This document shows, piece after piece, positions 1 through 10,728 of a stretch of DNA of 64,000 nucleotides. Position numbers and translations under genes: made by a program. Within the stretch, counting starts at the first letter, position 1; each line of letters opens with the position of its first letter. Source of the stretch: Megalonaias nervosa (taxonomy: Eukaryota > Mollusca > Bivalvia > Unionida > Unionidae); contig JAECUM010003318.1 of NCBI GenBank assembly GCA_016617855.1, forward strand, positions 58,776 through 122,775, written 5' to 3'. The notes beneath the pieces were generated by a model, which made no database searches, was not told the origin of the DNA, and saw only the letters and a program-made list of their open reading frames with translations.

Positions 1-1150
1 CAGAAAAGAAAGAATCCTGGGATGAAGACCCATTAAGTGTATATAAATGATACCAGTCTACCAACCATCATAGCCGCCATTGCAAAACTTGGAAAAACAT
101 TCTTTTCCAAAACTACTGAACAGAATTTGATCTACATTATGACATGAAAATCTTTGAAATTTGTTGAAAAGATGCCAGTTTGCCATCACATTTGGTACAT
201 TACTAAAACAGACAAACAAATTGACCAATCTTGATAGAAAGAATCCTGGTACGGAGACCTATAAAATTTTTACAGATGATGTCAGTCGTTGATCAAATCT
301 GGCCCATGTTGCCAAAACTAGAAAGACCTTTAGATAACTTTTAGATAACTTTTCAGAAACTGCGCAACAGAATTTTGCTAAATTAAACATACAAATATGG
401 CCACTATTACTGAAATTATAAAACCTTGGAATGATTTCTCAAAAATACTCCACAAAATTTGACAATCACACATAACTTTGTCCAAAGCTGCTGAATAGAA
501 TTTGACAAAAAAAGAACAGAAATCATCATGACATGATGACCTTTCCAAGTTTTAAAAATTTTGCCACTATGGCCATCATTACGAAAAATAGAAGCACCTT
601 TAAATGACTGCTTCTAACAGTTAACACATACTTTGACTAAATTGACAGGTTACAGTATCCTGGCTCATAGGACTTTCAAGGGCTTAATATTTCATCCTGG
701 CTTGAAGACCCTTCAGATTTTTACAAATGATGCTGATCCATCATGAAATATGGAGCTGCCATTACTAAAGATATAAAACGTTATAATTACGTCTCAACAG
801 TCACTCAACAGAATTTGACCAAATTTGACATAAAGAATCCTGGTATGGGGGCTGTCAAAATTTGCTAAAATTTGAAAAATCTTGAAACCACTTATTCTTC
901 AAAACCATTTAATAGAATGTGACAGAAAGCATTCTGGCATGAAAATCTTGCAGGTCTGATCAAATAATGCCTATCAACCATTAGGTATGGTTGTTGTTAC
1001 TAAATTTAGAAAAATCTCAAACCAGTAATGTTTAAAAGCAGATTTTGTTTGGTTGTAAAAATTATAATTCAAAGAGCAGCCATCTTTCCAAAATCAATAG
1101 AACATTTGACACAGACAGCATCATCTGACAGCATGAAGATTCCTGTATGA
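1..1150 (+). repeat. Degenerate ~140-bp tandem array, family A, copy 1
   Basis: Successive diverged monomers, each with the same ordered landmarks: a hexamer like ATCCTGG, then a GAAGACC/GAAAATCTT block, then a 'tacaaatgatgc' block, then 'atatggccgccattactaaa', then 'gaatttgaccaaatttgac'. ATCCTGG-type starts are seen near 13, 242, 693, 833 and 931. Where monomers are complete the spacing is about 140 bp; others are truncated. The array enters from outside the window. No long frame is open. The same monomer, in the same orientation, makes up 51285-53660 and 60040-61428. Confidence 0.8.
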
Positions 1151-2396
1151 TGTCACATTCACTTGGCTTAGTTTAGTCAAGCCGTATACTTCAATTTCAA
1201 TGAGAATGTTTACAAAGCTTCTGCTTAAAGTGTGAGTTCCACTACTAAGCATTCCAGTCGTTGGATATTCATGTGAGAGGATGATTACTGGATGTATAAA
1301 TTCCAGATTACTGTGATTTGTGATTGTGTATTTGTATTATTTCATTTGGAACATTACAGTACAAACAGACAAATTTTATTTAGAGTTGGAATTGCATCAC
1401 ATAATAAGAAACACTAGCTTGTTTGAGCTATTTTACTATGTAAAAAATGCTGTGATTGGATAGCTTTACATCATTTGGGAGGCCAGCATATTTCCATATT
1501 ATTTTCTAAACAGACGAGTTTATTTACTCCTATAAGTTAATATTTAAACCATTTTTGTTTTAGGGTATGGTCCATGTTACAGCCCCCACCTTCCTTGACC
1601 CATACCCATAGTTTTATTTGTAATGAGCCCCTTGGGGTAAATTGGCCATATTCAGACAGACATAAAAAAAAATTCTCAATGCCCCATGGGCAGTCAGTTA
1701 GAAAAGTGGCTGCCAACATGTTGATAAAAATAGTTTTAAAAAAAGTTCAGAAGGCAGGGTCAGGAACATTCCCTTTGTCACAGCCAATCAATAATGAGAA
1801 TTCGCATAATTTCATGGGTTTATTTGGACCAGTCAGAATCATATAAAGTGATACATTTACAGGTTGTCATATAAAAAATTTCAAACTGTATGCATGATAT
1901 GTAAAGTGTAATGACAGTGTGATAAGAATGCTGATCTGCGATCAAATGTGGGTGGAAATACAAAAATTAGAGCACCTTAAAGCAGTTTTCATAAAATGCA
2001 ATCAAAAGCCTTGGATGAAATTTCAACACAAAGCATCCTGTTGAATCAGATTTCCTGACTAACTACTCTTACTTTGGCCTCTTGTATGCTACCTCATTTT
2101 TCCAAACAGGGATGTACGAAGTTGACTGAATTGTTGAGCATTTTAACCCAATTTCATACATGTATAACCATTTGTACCTTAAGGGACTTAATGCGATGAT
2201 ACATAGGTTATGTGATTGGACAGTAAACAAGTCCAAAGTGATGGTCAGTTGATGGTTTTAGCTAATAATGAAGTTTTTGTATCTTTTCCATGAATTCAGG
2301 GTGTTTCCTCACATTTCAAGATTCCTGTTAAAGAAAATCAGACTGATTATCACTGACAGTTTCCATTATTTTGCAGCAAATTTTCAGTGCACAGAT
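1151..2396. other. Single-copy-looking AT-rich sequence
   Basis: No repeat, splice-supported exon or recognisable protein was found. Two overlapping chance frames (about 60 and 90 codons) occupy 1537-1846 on opposite strands; neither resembles a known family. A short GC-richer block lies at 1574-1640. Confidence 0.4.
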
Positions 2397-2459
2397 ACTG
2401 GCCGCCATGTAAAGCCTATATTGTGCTGAAAAATGGCGTTAAACCCTACAACAACAGCA
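2397..2459 (+). repeat. SINE family A, 3' fragment
   Basis: Only the 3' end is present: 'ctggccgccatgtaaagcc', then 'tgctgaaaaatggcgttaaa', then a CAA-type tail. It aligns with the ends of the full copies at 27657-27906 and 49743-50000. The tRNA-like head is missing, as in 5'-truncated retrotransposition products. Confidence 0.75.
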
Positions 2460-2909
2460 GTTGACAGGTCAGTGCTTCTCCTATAATGGCAGATAATGCA
2501 CTGCAAAACTGAAAACCAGCATCCCATTGCACATGGACTTTTTGTAAGAAACTATGACCAATTGTGTAGGGTTACAGATGAGCAAAATGGTTTTGCTCTT
2601 GTAGGAAATGCTGCAATCATATCTATTATCGATATGGTTCATGAGGATGTTGGTGGAGCTCAGAGGGTTGCAGAGTCATCTAAATAAAAGTGATATTCTG
2701 CCCTCTTTGTTTCAGTGATATCCCAGGGGTCACATGAAACAAACATGGATGCTTACAGACCAGAAAATTAACCAGTGCATTTCATATTAATAGTAGTGGC
2801 AGCAACAAGCTGATCAAGAATAAGGTGTTTTTTCAAAATAGCAATCTCATTACATCTGATACTTTCTCAGTTTTCATTGGTAAAAAACTTGACATTACAT
2901 CAGAATGTA
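2460..2909. other. Unassigned sequence with one 63-codon frame
   Basis: A frame at 2496-2687 (+) is open for 63 codons but has no recognisable motif or flanking splice sites. Nothing else was seen. Confidence 0.35.
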
Positions 2910-3061
2910 TTCATTGTTGAAAGGTCAACCATCCAGCCATGTATTCACAACATATTTGGTGGAAATTAATTCATAAAACAACCAATTCATTGTTGAAAGG
3001 TCAACCATCCAGCCATGTATTCACAACATATTTGGTGGAAATTAATTCATAAAACAACCAT
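2910..3061 (+). repeat. Perfect 76-bp tandem duplication
   Basis: Two adjacent copies, 2910-2985 and 2986-3061, each starting 'ttcattgttgaaaggtcaac' and ending 'cataaaacaacca'. I see no difference over about 75 bp, so the duplication is recent compared with the diverged arrays elsewhere. An assembly duplication cannot be excluded. Confidence 0.85.
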
Positions 3062-4297
3062 GCATGTTCATCTACACCAGCTTTTTAAATACTTTGAACT
3101 AATGGTAAAATGTTTGCAAATATTTGCATAAAATCTTAGAATTATGTCTTTTTTAAAGGTCACATATGACAGCAAGAACTGTAACTTTATGTTGCTATGT
3201 AAAAATGTTAATGAAAACAGTACATCATAAATTAAGTTAAAAAACACTCAGATCTCATTTTAGGAGAACACCAATGTTTATACCAAGGAATTGTATTATT
3301 TAAACCTAATGTTAGACGTTAAATTAATTAAATTTATTACAACATTTTAGTAAATTTTTGTCATGTGCAATATATTTTTGAGGCTAGACTTGACATATAT
3401 GACTATGAGCAATATTATCACTGTCAGACATGCCACTCTAGGTAAGATTTTAATCTAGAGACACTGGTATTCATATTAAAATTTTCATATTTCATATTCA
3501 TATTCATTTTTCATATTTAAGCAAATAGGAGGTAAAAAGTTAAACCATTGTGCAGAATTTGGAAGAAATTTCCAATTCATGTCATTTTTGGGGTGTGTAT
3601 GTGAATATCAATATGAATATTGTCATAATGAAGAATAGAAAATCGATTGATAGTGTTTCTCGATTTAAAAACATAATCATAAATATTTATTCAGATCCAG
3701 TTTTGTGCCAGTTCCTTCTCTGACTCTGGTTCCACATTTTAACACTTGCCTTCTACTTCTTGAGCTGTGTTATATTGCTCAAAATATTGGTCAGTATTAT
3801 TTATTTTTTTTATTTTGATTTAAAGATGTGAACCCTGACCAAAAATATCTTTTCATAACTAAATTTTAAAATGGTTGTTTACTAATTTGTGACTTCACAT
3901 CAGTGTGCATATATACAGTGACACTAAAGAATATGCGCTATTGGTTTTATGACTAATATATAGTTTCAGGCTGACAGTGACTCTTCAGTATAGCATTTCA
4001 TGCATAAATGTTAGGGGGATGCTTGCTAAAATGACGTAGAACGGCTTCAGAAGTACCTGGAACATGGACAAAGTCAATTTATTCATAAGTTGAATGTTCA
4101 CATAACATTTTACTATAACCATGTGTAGGAAATATGGCAATTTCAGCTTGTAATAACATGAGGTCAGGAATTTGCAAAAAGTGACCAGACACCAGTATTG
4201 AAATTGACAAATGTTTTACTTATTTGAAATGCTTCATGTTTGGATTCTGCACACTCAAAATATGCAGTAAACATTCCATTTTCATATATTCTATAAT
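3062..4297. other. AT-rich sequence; one weak exon-like interval
   Basis: Mostly featureless. The interval 3388-3441 (+) is preceded by AG and followed by GTAAGA. It is open with phase-2 ends (54 bp, frame LDIYDYEQYY...) and would be phase-compatible with the candidate exon at 12801. A window this short is easily open by chance, so it is noted and not called. Confidence 0.25.
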
Positions 4298-4675
4298 TTG
4301 GAAAATATTTTCTCTTGCTACAAGAAAAACTCAATGTGGCATCACTTCAAAGACAAATGTTGGTTGTATCATCTCAAACATCCTAAGCTGGTTATAGTGA
4401 CAAGGAATTCTCCTCCCCCTCTATCATTCTTTGAGTTCTACAGAAATTGGAGGAGGAGGGAGGTGTTGTTGGTAACACCAATCTTTAGTACTCAGCCATG
4501 GTTCCTCAAACCACTCTCTTTTGTGTCAGATTGGTTATACATGCTCAGAACATCAAAAATTCTTTGTCTTCCACAAGACCTCACCATAAATGCATCCATT
4601 GAAAAATCTCAGCTTGAAAGTGTTTCATTTATCATGAAGGCTATGGAAAACAAACTTACCACAGTCAATTTCTGA
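4298..4675 (+). pseudogene. Probable DIRS-type retrotransposon fragment (RNase H C-terminal side)
   Basis: A 125-codon open frame whose middle reads EVLLVTPIFSTQPWF. This resembles the conserved block after RNase H in DIRS-group polyproteins, usually of the form VxLVAPxWPxQPWF followed by a Leu/Pro-rich stretch and an LPxxDLL-like segment; LCLPQDLTINAS here fits the latter. The N-terminal third is not recognisable. No reverse transcriptase or tyrosine recombinase is attached. The same element class is better preserved at 20630-22920 and 41960-42725. The family comparison is from memory of DIRS proteins. A chance frame is the alternative. Confidence 0.5.
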
Positions 4676-5381
4676 TATTTTAGGCTCCATTTGGAGACAG
4701 TCAAGACAGCTACAATTATGAACATATCTCTCCAGTGATTGCTCTGCTTTTGAGACCAAAACCTGATCTATCCACTTTGTTCATTCGTAGATTTTGTTTC
4801 AAAACCCATAGCTATGTTGTTTCATAATGGATAAGGGCACAGTGCTATCATACAGACATATCTGCTCATAGTTCTAGTGTTGTCATATGGTTTAAATTAT
4901 TTGAAACCCATTTGCTTTAGTGTTTTAAAAGATGAGTGTTTAACAAGAGATCCAAGAATGTAGTCACATGAAGCTTTGTTATTGTGCTAAGTTACTTACA
5001 GTATCTTTCATCAGTTTAACTTCCCTTGAAATTACCCTCATACGCATTGGTTTTGCTTCTGGCATTGCTTTCTAGCCACAGAGGGCAAACCCCTAACTTC
5101 TTAGATCCTAGGAATTTTGACATAAAGAAAAACAGTTATCTTTTGTTACAACTCATTGGTCTTAAACTTAGCAATGGAAGAGAGTGAAAACAAGTTTTGT
5201 AAAACTGAACAAATAATTTATTTCCCTAAAGTTTCTATCACAAGTCCAACAGTATCGAGTATTCCAAATGAGTTCCAATGGTGTTCTGAATTAAGTCCAA
5301 TTGATTGTGCTCATTCATTGTAATTCCAATGAATAATTAAAATAAATAAATTAAATCCACACAGCTATTTGACCCCACTAA
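4676..5381. other. Unassigned sequence
   Basis: No gene or repeat family recognised. The sequence becomes very AT-rich just before the minisatellite. Confidence 0.4.
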
Positions 5382-5966
5382 GATCCCTAAGAGTACTACA
5401 GCTCCAATGAAATGATGATCAAGCTCTTCAATGTGTGATCCCTAAGGGTTCTACATCTTCAATGAAATGATGATCAAGCTTCAACATATGATCCCTAAAA
5501 GTACTACAGCTTCAATGAAATGATGATCAAGCTTCAATGTGTGGTCCCTAAGAATACTACAGCTTCAATGAAATGATGATCAAGCTTCAACATATGATCC
5601 CTAATGGAACTTCAGCTTCAATGAAATGATTATCAACCTTCAAGTTGTGATCCCTAAGGGTACTGCAGCTCCAGTGAAATGATGATCAAGCTCTTCAATG
5701 TGTGATCCCTAAGGATTCTACATCTTCAATGAAATGATGATCAAGCTTCAATATATGATCCCTAAAAGTACTACAGCTTCAATGAAATGATGATCAAGCT
5801 TCAATATATGATCCCTAAAAGTACTACAGCTTCAATGAAATGATGATCAAGCTTCAATGTGTGATCCCTAAGGATACTACAGCTTCAATGAAATGATGAT
5901 CAACCTTCAACTTGTGATCCCGAAGGGTACTACAGCTGTAATGAAATGATGATCATCCTTCAACTT
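5382..5966 (+). repeat. 53-bp minisatellite, about 11 copies
   Basis: The word GATCCCTAA recurs at 5382, 5437, 5490, 5543, 5596, 5649, 5704, 5757, 5810, 5863 and 5916. Spacing is 53 bp, with 55 bp in the two units that carry 'aagctcttcaa' where the others have 'aagcttcaa'. Each unit also contains 'aatgaaatgatgatcaa'. Divergence between units is low to moderate. Confidence 0.9.
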
Positions 5967-6288
5967 GGCAGCTATGATTAATTTTCCAGATCTATCACGT
6001 CATCACTCCTGTAATAATTTGTCTTCTGGATGTGGTAAATTCATTTTTTTAGTCAAAAAGTGTGTGGACAAAGTGTTTTAAACATGACAATTTCCTAATT
6101 GCCCAATCATTAAAGCCTTTTGGTGGAATTTGTTCTGTATGCTATGTATGTAGCATGTAAGCATAGATGGTTGAGAAACTCAAACAGCAAATTGGCTAGC
6201 ATTAGGTGTATGATGAGAGAGTGTATACTGTAGGATCTATAGATTTTTGACTGTTTTTTCTTTGTTGGGTGGACAATGGTAGTTTTCA
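5967..6288. other. Spacer between two minisatellites
   Basis: No feature recognised. A minus-strand frame crossing 6110-6361 owes its repeats to the following minisatellite. Confidence 0.4.
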
Positions 6289-6508
6289 AACATTGGCAGG
6301 AAGGGTTTTCAAACATTGACAGGTAGGTTTTCAGACATTGACAGGAAGGATTTTCAAGCATTGACAGGAAGGGTTTTCAGACATTGACAGGAACAGTTTC
6401 AAACATTGACAGGAAGGATTTTCAAACATTGACAAGAAGATTTTCAAGCTTTGACAGGAGGGGTTTTCAGATATTGACAGGAAGGGTTTTCAAATGACAG
6501 GAAGGACA
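6289..6508 (+). repeat. 23-bp minisatellite, about 10 copies
   Basis: The unit contains TTTTCAAACATTGACAGGAAG. CATTG cores at 6291, 6314, 6336 and 6359 give a 22- to 23-bp period that continues with decay to about 6508. Confidence 0.85.
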
Positions 6509-6561
6509 AAAGACATTGCTGATACTAATATAGTTGTTGCGCTTCAGCTCAGCAGGTTAAC

Positions 6562-6585
6562 AATAAGAACAACAACAACAACAAC

Positions 6586-6630
<45 letters not shown>
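6562..6630 (+). repeat. Compound microsatellite (CAA)n(TAA)n
   Basis: An AAC run passes directly into an uninterrupted AAT run, such as can form in the A-rich tail of a retroposon. No SINE body was recognised immediately upstream. Confidence 0.9.
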
Positions 6631-6632
<2 letters not shown>

Positions 6633-7139
6633 CCATATTTAAATAAGAGGCATGTATGGTAATGTGAATTTTACTGCTGGAAAGGGGGTTGATCCAGCGG
6701 AGTCAAGTGCATGCACCCTGACTCCCTACACCCCCAAAACTGGAACATTTCCTAGAGTAAGTTGTCTTTAAAGTTAGATGGTTAAAACTCTGTCCTGGAA
6801 ATACATAAAATGCAGAATATATTTAGAGCTTCACCCCCAGGGCACTTGCCATGAACTCCATTCCACAGACTGCTTCTTACTTGCATATGTCCCTCTACAC
6901 AATATTCCTGGAACCCCAGGGAATCAGAAAGTGTAGCTTATTACTTTCAATAAGCTTTCCTTCCTTTATTCCTAAGAAATCTTGTGTATACAAAAAGTAA
7001 TTCAGTATGTGGAATGTTTGTAAATTCAACTGATAGATGACATGACAATGGTTGAGATTTATTCTATGCCTTTTCCCTGGCAAAAAAAAAACCAAACTCT
7101 AGATAATACTTGTCACAGCATGATGACATTCCCAACTAC
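6631..7139. other. Unassigned; short GC-richer open block at 6646-6765
   Basis: The interval 6646-6765 (+) is less AT-rich and open for about 40 codons (contains AGKGVDPAESS), ending at a GTAAGT-like donor. No acceptor or homology is convincing. The rest is featureless. Confidence 0.25.
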
Positions 7140-7840
7140 TTTGCACCCCTTTCGATCATGTGGACATATCTTAAACATCTATAGTGTTGTTTACTCCCCT
7201 TTTGGATCATGTGGACATGTCTTGAACATCTGTTATGTTAAATAATGGGTACTCCCCTTTGGCCCATGTGGACATGTCTTGAACATTTTATGTATTGTTT
7301 AATAGGTCTTGAACATGTCTTAAATAATAGGTACTCCCATTTCACCCATGTGGACATGTCATCTTGTTTTATTTTGTAATAAGTACTGTACTTTGGCCTA
7401 AGTGGACATGTCTCGAACACCTCATGTTTTGTTTGGGTACTCTCCTTTGGCCAACGTGGACATGTCTTGAACATGTCTTATTTTAAATAATAGATACTCC
7501 ATTTTGGCCCAAGTGGACATGTCTTGAACATCTCTTGTGTTGTTTAATAGTTACTCCCTTTTGGCCCATGTGGACATGTCTTGAACATCTTGTGTGTTGT
7601 AACTTGTTTAACAGGTACTCTCCTTTGACCCACATGGACATGTCTTGAACATGTTTTATTTTAAATAATAGATACTCCTTTTTGGCTGATGTGGACCTGT
7701 CTTGAACATCTTATGTGTTGTTTAATGGGTACTCTCCTTTGGCCCATGTGGACATGTCTTGAACATCTTGTGTGTTGTTTAATGGGTACTCTTCTTTGGC
7801 CCATGTAGACATGTCTTGAACATGTCTTGTTTAACAGGTC
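7140..7840 (+). repeat. ~55-bp minisatellite, about 12 copies
   Basis: TGGACATGTCTTGAACAT recurs at about 7161, 7212, 7269, 7351, 7403, 7457, 7513, 7571, 7635, 7692, 7749 and 7805. Spacing is 51 to 64 bp, with one 82-bp unit. Most units carry 'tactcccctttggcccatg' upstream. The frames open through it on the minus strand are products of the repeat. Confidence 0.9.
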
Positions 7841-8105
7841 TGGTGGTATAGTTTCCAGGCTTAGTGTTAGCCAGCAGCACAAAAAGGGACACTGATATGT
7901 CACCATGTCTGGAGCTATTGCAAGCTTTATAAATGGCCTGTCTAATTTCAATTTAGATAATGTTAGCCAGACATGCAGTGAATTATGTGTTAGATCTTCA
8001 TGAATAGATCTATACAGCATTATTAGTCATTGCCTTTTTTTCCTACATCTTTGGGTAGGTTTAATTTTAGAGCTGGAGCAAATTGAATATCACATTCCAT
8101 TCTTT
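7841..8105. other. Unassigned sequence
   Basis: No feature recognised. Confidence 0.4.
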
Positions 8106-8330
8106 ATACAAGTACTATATACTTGATTATAGTTCAAGTCCAAATGCAATCCATATAGACCCAGATCTTTGATTGCATAATATACCAGCCAATCTGGGTC
8201 TACATATTTTGTTAGGAGTTATCTGTAAGAACCAACAACATAGACCATAACCTTCCAACACATTATGCAAAGGTAGATCAGGGTCAATTTTGTTTGCAAT
8301 TGGACTTGTAGGCAATTATATATGTACTCT
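8106..8330. mobile_element. Hairpin MITE-like element (family H), copy 1
   Basis: The outer ends form an inverted repeat: 'caagtccaaatgcaat' on the left and 'tttgcaattggacttg' on the right. Inside are paired blocks 'tagacccagatct' and 'agatcagggtc', and a centre with 'accaacaacatagacc'. Related copies are at 9700-9860, 26270-26455 and 46779-46960. No coding capacity, so it would be non-autonomous. The superfamily is unknown because the target-site duplication is unclear. Confidence 0.6.
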
Positions 8331-9253
8331 GCACATGTATTTTGAAATGCACTACAAGTACTGTTTGAACTATAGGTTGTACTCTGTCCCCCAGTGTTGA
8401 AGACTTTTGACTTCTAATTACCTAAGTCATATCAGATAAGGGCATCTTCTGGTTGTGACCAGTGCTGGAAGATGACAAAAATTTGTGGGTTAATACTTAG
8501 CATTCTTATACCCACCAACCTCTTAGAGCAAAATGTTTAGTAAAAATGTTGGCAAATATTTATCGTTGTGCACATAGGGAACTTGAACTGCATCAACTCT
8601 GGTAACATTTTTATATGCACTAATATAAGTCATTTTGCAGAATATGTAAAAGATTTTGTCAATGTCATCTTATAAAATATTTACTCATTTTCATGTCAGC
8701 GTCATTTTACAAAATATGAATCAAATTTCATGCCAGTGTCATTGTACAGTATAAATTGTGCCAAATACCAAGTTTCATGTCACTGCGTCAGAAAAGACTA
8801 AACAATAAATAGTCTAAACAAAACAAAATTACCAGTATATTAATCAATAGAACGCCTTCATCCAGGTTTTAATTATCTCGGTCTTATATATGGAATTGTG
8901 CTGTAGAAAGGAAAATGTGAAAATATGGACCCTTGACCTTGAAGCTTGGACTGTATGCAGCATGTCCACGAAGTTAATTGGTTACACGGTATTTCAAATT
9001 GTGTGTAATTTTAGAAGTGGAAAAGAAGATGTAATTAATAAATAGATGAAATCTTAAATATCGTGTGGACTCCATGCTTTGCAAAAAAAAAGGAGGGGTG
9101 GGGAAAAATTTGGCATGATGACGGGAATATATCTACAAAAAAGACTTCAGAGTCTATACTAGATGCACAATGCTGAATTCTTGCTAATTTTTGAAACAGT
9201 GTTGAAAAATCAATCCAGTTTTGTATAAAATTTACCCCTTTTACCCTCCACCC
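8331..9253. other. Unassigned AT-rich sequence
   Basis: No gene, array or element recognised. There are poly-A/poly-G-rich bits near 9080-9110. Confidence 0.4.
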
Positions 9254-9556
9254 TCATGTCTGTCCTTCATGGTCTATGAGGAATTTTGGGACATCACATA
9301 TTTGTGCCTTCATACCTAGCAGTACAACACATTCTCCATATTTTCCTTGAAAACTGTTGGCAAGTGAAGATAATATAGAGGTAATACTTGCATCCTGAAG
9401 GGAAAGATGGTTTTTGCATGTAGACTGGTCATAGTTGTTCAAGTTTTCATCTGGTATGTAGGATAATGGCTGTTGGAGATGCTGGGACTTGGCCATAAAA
9501 ACAATTTTTAAAAAAATTGTGCCTTGGCTTGGGTAGTTCATTGTAGTAGAGTACAA
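9254..9556 (-). CDS. Unrecognised 100-codon open frame
   Basis: An ATG-to-stop frame of 100 codons on the minus strand with ordinary-looking composition (contains LQDASITSILSSLANS near the middle). I recognise no domain. There is no clear promoter or splice site, and a tRNA-like B-box remnant lies just upstream near 9588. It could be an exon, a decayed element ORF or chance. Confidence 0.2.
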   Translation of the reverse strand: MYSTTMNYPSQGTIFLKIVFMAKSQHLQQPLSYIPDENLNNYDQSTCKNHLSLQDASITSILSSLANSFQGKYGECVVLLGMKAQICDVPKFLIDHEGQT

Positions 9557-9699
9557 TCTATGTAGAATTAATAATGTCTGATGGGTTTGAGTCCTGGTCT
9601 GGCCACATTTTTTTTTCTATTAAAAATAATTTGTTCATTGGTATATGAGAGAGAGACAAAGAGTGCTAAGAGAGCAGAGAGAGCAGATACATCTATGTA
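9557..9699. other. Spacer with possible tRNA-derived remnant
   Basis: A B-box-like 'gggtttgagtcctgg' at about 9589-9603 is followed by 'tctggcca' and poly-T. The body is too short to assign to a SINE family. Confidence 0.3.
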
Positions 9700-9860
9700 A
9701 AATGCTCATCCACCTGCAAGTAGCACAGATGCAGATCTGTCATAGTAATTTGCACTGGCAGATCAGATTCCAAGCTGTTCGTTTTACATTGTAAATAGAG
9801 TGAACTGAGTAGACCCAGATTTTCCAATACAGTATGTGAGAACAGATATGGGTAAATGTT
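9700..9860. mobile_element. Hairpin MITE-like element (family H), decayed copy 2
   Basis: Contains 'gatgcagatctgtcat', 'ggcagatcaga' and 'gtagacccagatttt', the internal blocks of family H. The outer inverted repeat is no longer clear. Confidence 0.4.
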
Positions 9861-10728
9861 AATCTTAGTTTGATAAATACGGTAGCTGTCTATAATTGCA
9901 ATTTAGATTAAGTGATTCAGCCCAAACCAGGGTGATAAATAATGTATTAGATCAGTGTGATACCTCAGCATGGCTGGTTTGTTAATTTCCATATGTTATT
10001 TTACATTTCTAAATTTGGATTTAAAACATGCAGAATGACCTCATTAAATGCAATAGGTTTGGCTATTTTTATTTTCTTCCTTAATGTTGCATTTGGCAAG
10101 TTTCTTTTACTATTTGCATACATTTTGAGCCAGAGTTTTTTCTTAGTTCAGCTGCTCTGAACATCTTAAAATTCTCGATTGATTTAATCTTATCCACATT
10201 GGGGATTCTGAAATAAAACAAGTACAACTTTAGGTACAGTTAGCGAAGTTTGCAATTGGCTTATAAAATTTGTAATGATAAATGTGACTTGCTGGAAGAG
10301 TCCTGCTCTCATCCCCAACGTCCCTGTGAAAATCCCTGTTCATTGTATGGCAACATATTGGGCAAAATTTGATACCATGTTTTTAAGAGCTTTTAGTTCT
10401 GTAAAAAAAAGAAAACCTTGTTTTTACAGAATGCTTCTCTCCAGTTTGGTAAGCAGTTTTAGTCTTAAGGTTACTGTAAAATATTTCAGGGCTCGAATTT
10501 AACTCTTTTATGACTTGCATTTTTCACAAATAGAGAAAATAACAACTTGTAAAATCCTGTGTCTGCTGGCAGGGTTTTTTGTGTTTTGAAGCATTTTTAT
10601 TAATTCATACTTTAAATCATGGTTTTTGGAGTAAGAAGAAACTTGGATTTGTTTCTGTCAGTTTCATTTGTAAGAGATCATGTACAAGAAGAGCTTTTCA
10701 TATGGCCTGTCTGTTGTCCAAGGTCATT
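9861..10728. other. Unassigned AT-rich sequence
   Basis: Several 60- to 75-codon chance frames; none resembles a known protein. No repeat noted. Confidence 0.4.

Noticed and set aside
1574..1846. 90-codon + strand frame as a gene
   Set aside because: An overlapping frame of similar length is open on the other strand and neither shows a domain or codon preference by eye.
4663..4720. Minus-strand exon with GTAAGT donor opposite the DIRS fragment
   Set aside because: Only about 50 bp open and antisense to a probable transposon fragment; chance is sufficient.
7661..8020. 119-codon minus-strand frame with RHVHMGQRRVP-type repeats
   Set aside because: Its C-terminal half is the ~55-bp minisatellite read backwards; the rest is unrecognised.
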